From Salinibacterium sp. G-O1 (GTDB lineage Bacteria; Actinomycetota; Actinomycetes; Actinomycetales; Microbacteriaceae), in NCBI RefSeq assembly GCF_030063305.1, contig NZ_JASISV010000002.1, forward strand, positions 558,001 through 622,000: a DNA stretch of 64,000 bases, written 5' to 3'. Within the stretch, counting starts at the first letter, position 1. The number at the start of each line of letters is the position of its first letter. The notes under the pieces are model-generated. The model ran no database searches. It had not been told where the DNA came from and saw only the letters and a program-made list of their open reading frames with translations. The position numbers were made by a program, and so were the translations under genes. Of this stretch, positions 34,149 through 43,988 are shown piece after piece.

Positions 34149-34879
34149 GCGCTGCGGTCCACGTGCTGCAGTGATCGGAGTGATCGTTCCAAGTGGAACT
34201 GCGTGTAGGCGGCAACCACTCCGCTGGCCTGGCTTCGCGAGCGCTCGTCTGCCGCCTCGGCGACCTCCCAGCGGCCTTCGATCAGCGCGCCCAGCAGGTG
34301 CAGGGTGTCTGGGTCGAGCCGCGGCGAGCCGGGGGGTGCGACCTCGTCGGCGACCACGCCACCGAGTTGTGCGACGAAGACGGTGTGCGGGCCTGGGGCG
34401 CCGGTGATGGCGCAGTCCTCGAAGCTGGGTGCCCAGCCGGCGATCGACAGTGATCGCAGCAGGTACGAGTCGAGGGTGAGGCTTGGATGATGCTCCCGCC
34501 GCGACAGGGAACGCAGGGCGCCCACCAGCAGGAGGTATTGCTGCAGGCTGCCGTCGTCATCCGTGATCTTGTCGGCTGTTTCGATCATGGCGCTGGCCGC
34601 GGTGTAGCTGGCGTAGTCGTCGGCGATCTCGGCACCGTACGACCCGAGCGATTCGGCCTGCTGGATGATGTCGAGGCTGCGGCCGACGTAGCACTGCACG
34701 TCGGCGACCATCATCGGCTCGAGTCTGGCGCCGAACTTCGACGCCGTGCGACGCACGCCTTTGGCCACGGCCCGGATCTTTCCGTGCTGGCGCGAGAGCA
34801 TCGTCACAATACGGTCGGCTTCACCCAGCTTGTGGGTGCGCAGCACAACGACTTCGTCACGGTAGGTCGGCACACTCAC
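34145..34879 (-). CDS. recO: DNA repair protein RecO
   Basis: The 244-residue recombination mediator has an N-terminal OB fold ([20 protein letters not shown]) followed by a helical domain ([15 protein letters not shown]). RecO loads RecA on SSB-coated DNA. GTG 34879 is chosen because AGAGG lies seven bases upstream and it fits the family start; the frame continues to 35119 but would overlap the opposite gene. Zinc-finger Cys residues present in some RecO proteins are not seen. Coupled to uppS, a common actinobacterial pair. Confidence 0.93.
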   Translation of the reverse strand: MSVPTYRDEVVVLRTHKLGEADRIVTMLSRQHGKIRAVAKGVRRTASKFGARLEPMMVADVQCYVGRSLDIIQQAESLGSYGAEIADDYASYTAASAMIETADKITDDDGSLQQYLLLVGALRSLSRREHHPSLTLDSYLLRSLSIAGWAPSFEDCAITGAPGPHTVFVAQLGGVVADEVAPPGSPRLDPDTLHLLGALIEGRWEVAEAADERSRSQASGVVAAYTQFHLERSLRSLQHVDRSA

Positions 34880-34946
34880 GATTATCCTCTGCTGCACCGT
34901 CACGCGCTGGCACAACCGGCCGTGGCGGGTGTAGACCTGAGCCACC

Positions 34947-35687
34947 ATGACAATACTTGTGACCGGCGGCACGGGAAGCCTCGGCCGTCCCACGGTCGAA
35001 CTGCTACGTGCAGCCGGGAACGATGTGCGGGTGTTCAGCCGCACGCGCGGCCCGGGGCGGGTCACGGGCAACCTCACCTCGGGAGAGGGGCTCGCCGAAG
35101 CACTCGACGGTGTGCACACGGTGCTGCACCTGGCGACCAGTGCGGCCAGCGGTAAGGATGCCGCCCAAACCAGGCGACTCCTCGACGCGTCGCTCGCGGC
35201 TGGCGTTGCCCACTTCGTCTACATCTCGATTGTCGGAGTCGACGTGAACCCGTATCCGTATTACCGCATCAAGTTCGCCTGCGAACGAGCGATTTCGGAG
35301 TCGGGGATCCCCCACACCATTCTGCGCGCGACACAGTTCCACAGCTTTCTGGCGATGCTGGTGTCGGCGCAGCGGCGGTTTCCGTTCATCCTCGCGGCCG
35401 ACATCCCGGTGCAGCCGATCGCGGGCGAGGAGGTCGCGGCCCGCCTGGTCGAGCTGGTCGGGGCCGCTCCCGCCGGAGCGGTGCCCGACATCGGTGGGCC
35501 GGAACAACTCAGGCTGCTGGACGCGATCGCGACACTGCAGGCGGCGGCGGGCACCCACAAGCGTGTGTGGGCGCTGCCGCTGGCGGGGCGCACCATCCGC
35601 GCTTTCAGGAGCGGAACCCACATGCCCGGGCTGCCCGGCTTCGGGCGCGAGACGTTCGCGGAGTACGTGCAGCGGGTGGTGCGGTGA
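34947..35687 (+). CDS. NmrA-like NAD(P)-binding protein
   Basis: The 246-residue atypical short-chain dehydrogenase-type protein has the N-terminal glycine motif [17 protein letters not shown]. The segment [19 protein letters not shown] holds Tyr and Lys residues near the usual SDR active site, followed by LRATQFHSF. Members act as redox sensors or NAD(P)H oxidoreductases. It is divergent from recO with a 67-base gap. The specific role is unknown. Confidence 0.85.
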   Translation: MTILVTGGTGSLGRPTVELLRAAGNDVRVFSRTRGPGRVTGNLTSGEGLAEALDGVHTVLHLATSAASGKDAAQTRRLLDASLAAGVAHFVYISIVGVDVNPYPYYRIKFACERAISESGIPHTILRATQFHSFLAMLVSAQRRFPFILAADIPVQPIAGEEVAARLVELVGAAPAGAVPDIGGPEQLRLLDAIATLQAAAGTHKRVWALPLAGRTIRAFRSGTHMPGLPGFGRETFAEYVQRVVR

Positions 35688-35751
35688 CCGCGCGGCCCGG
35701 CTCGCGGCATCCGGGGCTGGTTTCTCGCGCCAGCCGTGGTACGAATAGGGC

Positions 35752-36408
35752 GTGAACGAAGCCTTCGTTATCCCGCTCTGGGCTGACCTTCTTGCCGTCG
35801 GCATCGGCGCAGCTCAGGGAGCGCTGTTCGCCGCCCAGTTCCGTGACCGCCGGCTCGACCTGCTCGGCGTGGCGATCATCGGCGTCGCGTCTGGCTTCGG
35901 CGGCGGTATTTTGCGCGACGTGCTGCTCGCGCAGGTGCCCGCGGCCCTCAGCAGCAACTGGTACCTCGTCGTCGCCACCGCCGCCGCCCTCACCGGCATG
36001 TTGCTCGAACGCCTGATCGCACGGCTCGGCCCCCTCATCACGGTGCTCGACGCGCTGACGATCGGGCTATTCGGCGCGATCGGCACCACTAAGGCCCTGG
36101 CGATGGGTCTGCCGGAGGTTCCCGCGATCTTCGTTGGCGTGCTTTCTGCCGTGGGCGGATCCATACTGCGCGACGTGCTGCTCAACCGTCCCATCGCCCT
36201 GATGCACGTCGGCTCGCTGTACGCGCTGGCTGCCGTGGCGGGCACCACGCTGCTCGCGGTGTTGGTGCGAGTGGACGTGAATGTGTTCGTGGCCGCGTCG
36301 GCGTGTGTCGCGATGACGTTCGGCGTTCGCATTCTCGCCGTGCTGTTCAACTGGACGCTTCCCGAGCAGCGAGCCATCGAGAAAATGCCGCGCATCCGCC
36401 GCCGCTAG
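35752..36408 (+). CDS. TRIC/UPF0126 family membrane protein
   Basis: The 218-residue protein has seven hydrophobic helices arranged as two UPF0126 repeats. Each repeat carries the GGxxRDVLL motif: GGGILRDVLLAQVP and GGSILRDVLLNRP. Prokaryotic members form trimeric monovalent-cation channels; a glycine-related role has been proposed for some relatives. Start GTG 35752 follows the NmrA-like gene by 64 bases. It is the last gene before the low-GC glycan cluster on the opposite strand. Confidence 0.9.
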   Translation: MNEAFVIPLWADLLAVGIGAAQGALFAAQFRDRRLDLLGVAIIGVASGFGGGILRDVLLAQVPAALSSNWYLVVATAAALTGMLLERLIARLGPLITVLDALTIGLFGAIGTTKALAMGLPEVPAIFVGVLSAVGGSILRDVLLNRPIALMHVGSLYALAAVAGTTLLAVLVRVDVNVFVAASACVAMTFGVRILAVLFNWTLPEQRAIEKMPRIRRR

Positions 36409-36859
36409 GCCCGGAGCGCAGGCACAACCAAGACCGTACGTTGTTTAGAGATGGCCCTGCAAACCCGGCTTTGCACGCGGCAAAAGGGACTCAAATTTGA
36501 GACACGGGGCCCATTCGCTGCAGAGGATGATGATCGGCAGTACGGCCGCTACGAGTGTGCCCACTTACCTATATTGCCGCGCATCGATCTGCACCATCTC
36601 TCGGGACACGCTCGACTCGTCCCACCACTACGGTCAGTGGTGAGTACTTGCCGGCCAGGGCATTCTCCAGGTCAGATTCTCAGGTCACGCACGCCGCTAT
36701 CGTTTCGTCGCGGTGTCGCGAGAGTCTTTGGTGGATAGACACGGGCCCCTATGTGCTTCGTGTCTTTGGGGGTCGAACTAGAAAACGCCCAGAACTCCCC
36801 CGCGGAGATGTCCGAGGGGCCACTCGGCTTCGCATTCACCGAGAGCACGATCGATTGGT
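36409..36859. other. Gene-poor junction before the glycan cluster
   Basis: These 451 bases lie between the TRIC gene stop and the stop of the convergent DUF2264 gene. Short frames on the plus strand (for example 36451-36738) show no recognisable motif or ribosome binding site. No clear terminator, tRNA or insertion-sequence end is seen. The base composition shifts here from the GC-rich core to a more A+T-rich segment, so it may be an old junction of acquired DNA. Confidence 0.5.
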
Positions 36860-38689
36860 CTAGTTCGCACGCCGGGTCATACGCAAGTCTCCCCGGACCA
36901 TCGTCACTTCAATTTTCGAGCCGTCTCCCTGGAGCAGCGCAGATCGAGAGTCTTCAGATACTTCGATGACGCGTGCGCAAGGACCACTTGCGCCCATTGG
37001 GTAGACAGAGACTTCGCACACCATCAGGTTCCAACCAGGTCGAAGATCTGCGTAAAGTAGCGGCTCGGCGCCAAACCTGCCAAACGCCGACGGTCTCACC
37101 TTCGATATTCCGGCCTGTTTGAATCCAAGAATGCCGACGGCGCTCGATGAGACGCCCAGCCTGTCAGCAACTACGGTCGCACGAATGCCGTCCTTTGAGG
37201 CGTATCTTTCACAGCCAGATTTTGTCCCGGATGCAAGCGCTAGCCCCGTGTATACGAGCCTGGCCCGACGGGGGGACCTAACAGCCAATACGACTAGAAC
37301 AGAGCTTTCAAGCTCCACGGTGAGTTTCCGCACCTGGAGGGACTTGATTCTGATAGCGGGCCGCCCGAATTTGTAGGCAAGCCTTCGCGGGATCGAAATA
37401 CTCGTTCCCATTGCCACGTGCAGAACGCCGCCTTCCGCCAGCCTGGAAACCTCTGCGGCCCGAATGAATGGCGACATTCTGATCCGGACTCGACCTGTCC
37501 TGACATTTGGGGCGGTGTGAGTTGTGTAGATCTCGCTTTCGTAGAGCGGGTCATCGACGCGTAAAGGTCTCCCGAGGGTTAGGGGGTGCGCGGTAATTAT
37601 CGAAACTCCGGGCGATTCTCTGACAGCAGGCTCCTCGAGTCGAGACACTCGCACCGGGGAGTTCCCGAGCTTCGGTGACGCTTGCCACGGCGCCGCGTCG
37701 CTGGTTAGCAACAGCCCCACAAAACCTTTAGACGCCCAGAGGGGGGAGGAAGGACCGGAATATGGTTGTCGGTCAACTTTCCCGTTTTCATTCCAGCGGT
37801 ACGTAAAATTGCCACCTTCCCAACCACCATCAGCGACTATCCGACTCATCACTCGGCTGGATAGATCTAGGGCGCGCTCACCTCCAAAAGGCACCACGCC
37901 CAACATCTCGGCTAGCCAAAATGGGGCAGTGCTACCAAATCGGTAGACCAAAGATCGACCCCGATACAAAATCCGGCCGTCAGAAGCAACCCAGCCGTCG
38001 GCGGATTCGACGAATTTCTCTAGGCGAGCGGTTACCTGGCCACGATCCATGATATCCAAGCCCAGATGGGCCATTAGTGGTGGGTAGAAATGAAACGCGA
38101 AATGGTTGTAATAGTCAATGCGGTGCGACTCTCCATCTGTGTACCATCCGCCAGACCTGTAGAGGCTGTCGATTTCGCCTGTTCGAGTGAGCACAGATGC
38201 TCCTGCGGCCGATGGGAAACCTAGTGAGTCTAGGACTTTAGCTATCACCAAGGGGAAAAGACCCCAGTTGTTGGCGTACACGCTCGCTCGGGTTGCAATC
38301 GATAGGTACTCGACTACAGCATGTTTCTCCTGCTCCGAGAGAGGATCCCAGAAAAGCGCCGGAGCGATTGCCAAAGACAACGCAATCGAGGTCGATTCCA
38401 CGATCGATTGAGCGAAGTCAGTTGGAACTGGCCATATTTTCACCCCGGCAACCAATCCACGGCGATATCGCGCCGAGTAATCAAGGTCGGCCTCGATAAG
38501 GTCGTTTTTCAGAAAAGCCAGCAGCAGCATCGACCGCGCAAAGCCCTCCTGCCCGTCAGATAGACGGCCATTTCGACTCGCTTTGCCTGGAAGGAATATC
38601 AGAGACTCATCCGCTGTCCGATACTGATCAAGATGCTGAATCGAGCGCTTAGCGACCTGCACAAAGTCCCCCCGCTGGGAAAGGATCAT
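36860..38689 (-). CDS. DUF2264-family glycan-processing protein
   Basis: The 609-residue protein has a DUF2264-type (alpha/alpha)-barrel: RLSDGQEGFARSMLLLAFL, then STSIALSLAIAPALFW, YANNWGLFPLVIAKVLDSLG and GGWYTDGESHRIDYYNHFAF. A beta-rich C-terminal half follows, as in polysaccharide hydrolases and lyases; some DUF2264 proteins are now classed as glycoside hydrolases, possibly family GH154. No signal peptide is visible, which is odd for a polymer-degrading enzyme. It is the last gene of the glycan cluster and overlaps the polymerase gene by 4 nt. Confidence 0.8.
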   Translation of the reverse strand: MILSQRGDFVQVAKRSIQHLDQYRTADESLIFLPGKASRNGRLSDGQEGFARSMLLLAFLKNDLIEADLDYSARYRRGLVAGVKIWPVPTDFAQSIVESTSIALSLAIAPALFWDPLSEQEKHAVVEYLSIATRASVYANNWGLFPLVIAKVLDSLGFPSAAGASVLTRTGEIDSLYRSGGWYTDGESHRIDYYNHFAFHFYPPLMAHLGLDIMDRGQVTARLEKFVESADGWVASDGRILYRGRSLVYRFGSTAPFWLAEMLGVVPFGGERALDLSSRVMSRIVADGGWEGGNFTYRWNENGKVDRQPYSGPSSPLWASKGFVGLLLTSDAAPWQASPKLGNSPVRVSRLEEPAVRESPGVSIITAHPLTLGRPLRVDDPLYESEIYTTHTAPNVRTGRVRIRMSPFIRAAEVSRLAEGGVLHVAMGTSISIPRRLAYKFGRPAIRIKSLQVRKLTVELESSVLVVLAVRSPRRARLVYTGLALASGTKSGCERYASKDGIRATVVADRLGVSSSAVGILGFKQAGISKVRPSAFGRFGAEPLLYADLRPGWNLMVCEVSVYPMGASGPCARVIEVSEDSRSALLQGDGSKIEVTMVRGDLRMTRRAN

Positions 38690-39990
38690 GGCAATCTTCC
38701 ACGCTTGGAACTGACGAGATCAATGTTCGCCGCCCTCAGCCTTTGATATCTTCCTGCGTCCGGGCCTTCTTGGTTTGGTAGCACCAAGGTCATGCACAGC
38801 CACGGGAAGAGCATCCAATACGAGTTCGTGAGGGTCGCGCAGATGAGCAATGCAGCGAAGACAGGGATGGCATCGAACCGTTTCGCGGAGGCGAGAAACA
38901 CCACGACCAGAAGCCCGCAAAAAATCACTAGACCGACAATGCCCGCGTCGTACAGCCATCCAATCCAGAGGTTGCTCAGGTAGCCTTCCGTGGCCTGGGT
39001 GAGATCGAGCGGATGGCGTTGGCTGTACGAATTAACACCCAGGCCAAATTGGTGGGCACTGCTGGTAGCGATGTCATTGAATGCAATATCCCAAGTGCGT
39101 ACTCGATAGAGGCCCGTGCCTGTGTCGCTAGCCAGTAGGTTGCCAATTTTCCAAGCAAAAGTCCCTCGTTCTGCGCTTTGCGTGATCGGAGCCAAAATCG
39201 CTAACACCACCATGAATAGCGCGGCGCCGATGGGGATGAAAACTCCGATTTTAGATCGCAGATCCCAGAGCACAAAGATCGCAAGCAAAACCAGCGCTAG
39301 CCAAGCAGCACGAGTATTCGTGAGGACACAGGCGACGGCTATCACGCTGGCGATTAACCCGTACCTTCGCGAGAGCGAGCGGCGCCAGTAGTACATCACA
39401 GCTAGCCACCCCACACACGTAGCCCCCATGAGGTTTGGCTCTAGCGAAAGACCACGGACCCGAAACGAATTTCCGCCTTGTGGTGCAGCGGAGAGAGTTG
39501 AGGTGCCAGGGAATGCGAGCAACTCAAGGAGACTCAGCGCACAGATTACAAACAAAACCCAAGTCCCGACGCGCACAATCTTCGCCCAGTCAAGGTGCAG
39601 GCCCCAGAGAGCAAACAGCACCAACCCGCCGACGGCAAAGTTAGCGAGCATGAAATAGCTTCGAACAGGCGCAAGCGCATTTGCTGTGCTAGACCAAAAC
39701 GCGACTACTCCGAGCGAAAAAAGGAGTGCGAAATATGCCCACCTCATTCGGGCGGCTCGCCCATGTTCGCGCTCATCACGACGGACGGCGATCACGAGTA
39801 AAACAACCAACGCGACGATCGCGTCGATTCGTACTAGCGCTGGACCAAGAGGAAAGCTCACTACTGTCAAGAAGGAACTCGAGATTAAGACGATCACCAG
39901 CGCATCGAGATTGGCGAGGGACCACAGGGCTAAGAACAACAGCGGGACTGCGGCGACGCCTAGGACAAGTTCAAGCATTTCCCACCCCAC
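38686..39990 (-). CDS. O-antigen polymerase/ligase-like membrane protein (Wzy type)
   Basis: The 434-residue protein has about ten transmembrane helices and one longer outer loop around residues 270-330 (TGTGLYRVRTWDIAFNDIA..GLGVNSYSQRHPLD), the pattern of Wzy/WaaL proteins. It would polymerise lipid-linked repeat units exported by the flippase. The start overlaps the flippase stop by 20 nt. Sequence conservation in this family is low, so the assignment rests on topology and context. Confidence 0.82.
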   Translation of the reverse strand: MGWEMLELVLGVAAVPLLFLALWSLANLDALVIVLISSSFLTVVSFPLGPALVRIDAIVALVVLLVIAVRRDEREHGRAARMRWAYFALLFSLGVVAFWSSTANALAPVRSYFMLANFAVGGLVLFALWGLHLDWAKIVRVGTWVLFVICALSLLELLAFPGTSTLSAAPQGGNSFRVRGLSLEPNLMGATCVGWLAVMYYWRRSLSRRYGLIASVIAVACVLTNTRAAWLALVLLAIFVLWDLRSKIGVFIPIGAALFMVVLAILAPITQSAERGTFAWKIGNLLASDTGTGLYRVRTWDIAFNDIATSSAHQFGLGVNSYSQRHPLDLTQATEGYLSNLWIGWLYDAGIVGLVIFCGLLVVVFLASAKRFDAIPVFAALLICATLTNSYWMLFPWLCMTLVLPNQEGPDAGRYQRLRAANIDLVSSKRGRLP

Positions 39991-41260
39991 CCCGACCTAG
40001 CAATTTCGTTAACTGTCGCCGAAGTTCCCCGAAATCTGACGAGCGGGGCAACGCAAACTGCCACGGGGAATATCCGAAAAACCGATACAACTGGATGAGA
40101 TTGGTATTGCTAATCACCATAGTCGTCACAACGGCGGCTATGGCCGCACCCCACGCACCAAGACTGGGCACGAGAGAAATCAGAAGCACCACGTTAAACA
40201 CTAGTCCGACAGCTAGCGAGCCCGATCTGAGCTCCGGTCTGCCTCGCGCCCCCAAACCCATTCCGGCGACGGAGCCAGGCACACCGAGCACAATACCGAG
40301 GCAAAGCACGATGGTTAGTGGAATCGACTCCCCAAATTCTGGGCCGAACATCAGCGGAATTAGAATTGGGCTCACACCGGCGATAAATACTGCGGAGACA
40401 ATCGCGATGATTGTGGAAACGCGCGATGCGGTAGCGAGCCTGGCTACATCGGAATCCTTGCTTTCCGCCGCATAAATCACATCCCGGAACGCTTGATTGG
40501 AAATGAGCATGACCTCTGAGAGGTTTACAGCTACGGCGAAAAGTCCAAGCTGGTGTGCATCGCTCAGGGGCAACAGAATCGCCTGACTAAGGCGGGCCGT
40601 GAGCATTCCCGCCAGTGTGCCGGCCCAACTTTTGGCCGCGTAGCTCATAAAAGGCACATCAGTCACCTGCCGCCCGGGAGTTGCAACGCGGCGGTACGGC
40701 AGGTACGCGATCGCTCCGAGCAGGGGTGCGCCGACGAGCGCTAACGAAGCATTCAAGATCGAAAAGTTGCCCAGTGCAACAGGTATCAATATGCCCGCAA
40801 CTCGCGCAATCGCAGCGATCGTCCGCTCCGCTGCGATTGTCCCCCACCGTTGGTGCCCGGCCGCAGAAGCTCTGAGCAGGGAAACGAGCATCGAGGGTAG
40901 AACAGTGATACTCGCAATGGTTATGACCTGAGCTAAGTAATCGTTCCCACCGCTTAGGGTCGGCGCCAGCAGCGCAACGACCCCCGATGAAGTGATCCCC
41001 GCAAGCAAAGTCACCCATATCGCGCGCCGGTTGGCGAACCCCCCGCGACCACTTCCATTCCGCGCCACGAAATACGTCAACGCTTCGGGAAGACCGAATG
41101 CGGCGAATGCGGCTATCAGCACAATTACCGCGTTTACTGCGGCAACTTCTCCTCGCCCGGCTGGTCCAGCCTGCTGGGCAACAACCGACGAAGCGACGAG
41201 TATGGACGCAGGTCCGACGAGGTTGCCAAAGGTCGAAATTACGAGGCTACGGGCCAACAT
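39971..41260 (-). CDS. Polysaccharide flippase (Wzx/MATE-like)
   Basis: The 429-residue integral membrane protein has about 12-14 helices, beginning LARSLVISTFGNLVGPASIL, with the polysaccharide-transporter arrangement (AVNLSEVMLISNQAFRDVIY in the second half). It would move undecaprenyl-linked repeat units outward. It begins 2 bases after the GT2 gene stop. Base composition is lower in GC than the housekeeping genes around the cluster. Confidence 0.85.
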   Translation of the reverse strand: MLARSLVISTFGNLVGPASILVASSVVAQQAGPAGRGEVAAVNAVIVLIAAFAAFGLPEALTYFVARNGSGRGGFANRRAIWVTLLAGITSSGVVALLAPTLSGGNDYLAQVITIASITVLPSMLVSLLRASAAGHQRWGTIAAERTIAAIARVAGILIPVALGNFSILNASLALVGAPLLGAIAYLPYRRVATPGRQVTDVPFMSYAAKSWAGTLAGMLTARLSQAILLPLSDAHQLGLFAVAVNLSEVMLISNQAFRDVIYAAESKDSDVARLATASRVSTIIAIVSAVFIAGVSPILIPLMFGPEFGESIPLTIVLCLGIVLGVPGSVAGMGLGARGRPELRSGSLAVGLVFNVVLLISLVPSLGAWGAAIAAVVTTMVISNTNLIQLYRFFGYSPWQFALPRSSDFGELRRQLTKLLGRGGVGNA

Positions 41261-41262
41261 CG

Positions 41263-42132
41263 CTACGCGCGGGAATCACGAAGACGGCGCGCCAGTGGCC
41301 CCAGGACGAGACGAGAGTCCAACGTCGCGCTCCTGAAGACCAAAACAATTCTTCCGATCAGGCTCCGTGCTTCCTTCGATTGACGCAAGAGGACACGAGC
41401 ACGAATATTGCGTTCCGACCATTCGGCAACCTCAAGATCTAGAAACTTCGAATAGTGAGAGCGAATTTCGGATGACGCTCGAATGCTGCGATCGGGAGCG
41501 ACAGTGGACTTTCCGCCAGCAAGGGAGTAGCGGGCGCTCACCTCGGAGTGAACAAGAATCGGCCCTCCGCTCATGCTCGCTCGAACTGCAAGCTCGAAGT
41601 CTTCGGCATACTTCGGACTGAGCTGGGGCACACCGTATGTGGACATCGCAAATTTCAAGCCTGTTGTCCTCCACACGAAACAGGCGGGCGGGACCGGCGA
41701 ATAACCTTTTCGAACTAGGTCCGCGGCTGAAGCGATGCCGCGCTCAGGCCGAATAGCGACATCTGCCCGGCCTTCCACGAAGCCTATAGCTGCTCCCGCC
41801 GCTCCTGAGAATTCTGATCCGCGCATCAGCTCACGCAGCGAGCGTTCGACCCCTTTCCGGACCAACTGATCATCGGCATCGAGGAGGACAACGAACGGCG
41901 CGGTGACGAGTTCGATGCCTCCGCGACGCGAGGCAGCAGCGCCCTGATTGGGTTGGGAATGAACTGTTGCTCCGGCCTCCCTAGCACGCTGAGCTGTTTC
42001 GTCGCTTGAGCCGTCGTCGATAACGTAAACCACCGCAGCTCCAGCTGTAAACGCGCTAGCTATTGCAGTCCGCACGGTCGTTTCTGAATTGAACGCTGGT
42101 ATCACTACGTCGAAACGCGCTGCCTCAGTCAC
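41263..42132 (-). CDS. Glycosyltransferase family 2
   Basis: The 289-residue GT-A fold enzyme has the N-terminal strand FDVVIPAFNSETTVRTAI, nucleotide-binding VYVIDDGSSDET and the metal-binding DxD equivalent VVLLDADDQLVRKG; an acceptor-side acidic residue may be in PKYAEDFELAVRA. It adds one sugar to a growing lipid-linked repeat unit; donor and acceptor are not predictable. No membrane helix is seen. The start overlaps the GT4 stop by 8 nt. Confidence 0.9.
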   Translation of the reverse strand: MTEAARFDVVIPAFNSETTVRTAIASAFTAGAAVVYVIDDGSSDETAQRAREAGATVHSQPNQGAAASRRGGIELVTAPFVVLLDADDQLVRKGVERSLRELMRGSEFSGAAGAAIGFVEGRADVAIRPERGIASAADLVRKGYSPVPPACFVWRTTGLKFAMSTYGVPQLSPKYAEDFELAVRASMSGGPILVHSEVSARYSLAGGKSTVAPDRSIRASSEIRSHYSKFLDLEVAEWSERNIRARVLLRQSKEARSLIGRIVLVFRSATLDSRLVLGPLARRLRDSRA

Positions 42133-43240
42133 CGTTTATCTTCCCCCATGCTTTTAAGATCACTGACTCGAACGCGCTCGGCGAATAGGTAGCGAGATAC
42201 TTCGCACGCGCGTCCGCGCTCTTGGCCACCGCATCATCTATTGACAATGACCGGAGGACTTCCGCCAGTGCACGATAATCCTTGTTCGGATACTTGTATC
42301 CGTTGACGCGGTGATCGATGATGCCACCGAGCCCGCCTGCTTCGCTGCCCACAACCGGACGGCCTCTAGCAAACGCCTCTATCGCAACCAAACCGAAAGG
42401 CTCTGGTTCATCGGAGGGCACTATGAGGTAGTGCGAGCGGTCAATGATCGCGCCCAATTCTGAGGTCTCACCAATGATTTCAATGCTGTCGATAATGTTC
42501 AGCTCGCGCGCCATCTCTGGCACGTCAATTCCTTTCCCGCCAGGAGGTGGGCCACCCGCTACGAGAAGGCGACCCTCAATTTTAGCCTCCTTCCAGGCCA
42601 GGAGTAGCGTGCGGTGGCCTTTCCAAGAATTCCAACGACTTGCAACCAAAAGGGAGAGCGGCTTCTCTATTGGAATCGGGGCGACTCGTGCAACGTCCGC
42701 GGTAGCGTTTGTGACGATTGTCGAACGCCTACGGAGCCATCCAGGGAGGGAGCCCTCGGCTGCCGACGAGACCGAGACGACATGACTGACGCTCATTGAG
42801 AGCACGCCGAGAACATGTCGTTCCATCCCCGACCAGATTTCTTGATTGTGCAAGATGACGGTTCGAACCCCGGCGACCCGCGCTATAACCGCTGCGAGAA
42901 CTGCGGCGCTGGTCCCGCACCACACAGCGCTCGGCCTTTCCTTCCGGAACATCTGATAAAGCGCAATGGAACGCTTCGCCAACTTCATCGCACCAAATGG
43001 AGTCAAGTAGGAGCGACGCAAGATCGGCAAGTCCATAAAGACAACGTCTGTCAACGTTGCGTCGAGTTCCGCGGCAAGTGAGTCGGGCGAGTTGGGCACA
43101 TCGGTAGGCAGTAGCACGGTATGGGGGCCAATCACGGGCCCCAGTGCGCCTAACACACGTAGCAACATACGGTCCGCACCATACATGTCATTTGATGAGT
43201 GAACAAAAATCACCGCAGGGCCATCACCGGGCGGCATCAT
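42125..43240 (-). CDS. Glycosyltransferase family 4
   Basis: The 371-residue GT-B fold protein has an N-terminal acceptor domain (VIFVHSSNDMYGADRMLLRV, a GT4-like start) and a C-terminal donor-binding domain with the E-x7-E type motif region PSDEPEPFGLVAIEAFARGRPVV. It likely adds a sugar from an NDP donor to the polyprenyl-linked glycan. The start ATG overlaps the acyltransferase stop by 4 nt, showing one operon. Confidence 0.9.
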   Translation of the reverse strand: MMPPGDGPAVIFVHSSNDMYGADRMLLRVLGALGPVIGPHTVLLPTDVPNSPDSLAAELDATLTDVVFMDLPILRRSYLTPFGAMKLAKRSIALYQMFRKERPSAVWCGTSAAVLAAVIARVAGVRTVILHNQEIWSGMERHVLGVLSMSVSHVVSVSSAAEGSLPGWLRRRSTIVTNATADVARVAPIPIEKPLSLLVASRWNSWKGHRTLLLAWKEAKIEGRLLVAGGPPPGGKGIDVPEMARELNIIDSIEIIGETSELGAIIDRSHYLIVPSDEPEPFGLVAIEAFARGRPVVGSEAGGLGGIIDHRVNGYKYPNKDYRALAEVLRSLSIDDAVAKSADARAKYLATYSPSAFESVILKAWGKINGD

Positions 43241-43902
43241 GACCTCTCACGGGAGCGGATTACTCGACCTGGTACGCCGGCTACCACGCTGTAGGGCGGG
43301 ACGTCCTTAGTAACGACACACCCAGCAGCGATCACCGAGCCGCGACCCACCCTCACATTGGAAAGAATGGTTGCACCACTACCTATCCAACAATCGTCCT
43401 CGATAATGAGCGCTCCCCGCGTCACCCCTTGAGATTTTATCGATTTGACCGTGTCGGTTATTGTGTGGTTCTCGGAAAACAGGCGTACTCCTGGGCCGAC
43501 CAGCACGTCGTCCCCGATCTCGATCCAACCGGAGCAACCGATGAAGCTACCCGCGCCGACGCTCGATCGACTTCCGATACGCATCCCGAGCCCTGCATCG
43601 CCCCCGTAATAGCTGCTGGGTCTGATCATTGCACCGCGACCGATCGAAACGCTGTCGCCAAACTGGATCCCGTTCTCAGAGACACCTTGCAACTCGACAT
43701 AGTCCTCAAGTACGAGCCGGCCGCTGTATGAGATGAAACGAGCGTTGTACAACGAGACACCCCGGCCACGATATAGAGGCCCGCCTGAGTGCCCGAACCA
43801 CGGCCTCGACAGGATTCCTCGCAGGTACATCAGACCCGTCCGAGTAAAAATTCGTGAGGAGGCGAGAACCGCATTGCCTCCGCGTACTCCTTTAAAACGC
43901 AT
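43237..43902 (-). CDS. Left-handed beta-helix (hexapeptide) acyltransferase
   Basis: This 221-residue protein has many hexapeptide turns (IGRGAMIRPSSY, IGDDVLVGPGVRL, IEDDCWIGSGATIL, VGRGSVIAAGCVVT) typical of serine/sugar O-acetyltransferases; VPPYSVVAGVPGRVI is the usual C-terminal loop. Candidate catalytic His is in LFSENHTITD. It probably O-acetylates a sugar of the surface glycan using acetyl-CoA. It lies between two glycosyltransferase genes. Confidence 0.9.
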   Translation of the reverse strand: MRFKGVRGGNAVLASSRIFTRTGLMYLRGILSRPWFGHSGGPLYRGRGVSLYNARFISYSGRLVLEDYVELQGVSENGIQFGDSVSIGRGAMIRPSSYYGGDAGLGMRIGSRSSVGAGSFIGCSGWIEIGDDVLVGPGVRLFSENHTITDTVKSIKSQGVTRGALIIEDDCWIGSGATILSNVRVGRGSVIAAGCVVTKDVPPYSVVAGVPGRVIRSRERS

Positions 43903-43988
43903 CCCGATGCCTCCCGACTCTAATTACGGCAACCGGCGCATGGAGTCTCCGCAGTACCAGATTCCCGCAGCGGATCACGGGGTCGTAG

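Noticed and set aside
36451-36738. A 95-residue protein in the junction before the glycan cluster
   Set aside because: No ribosome binding site, no recognisable motif, and composition typical of non-coding sequence.
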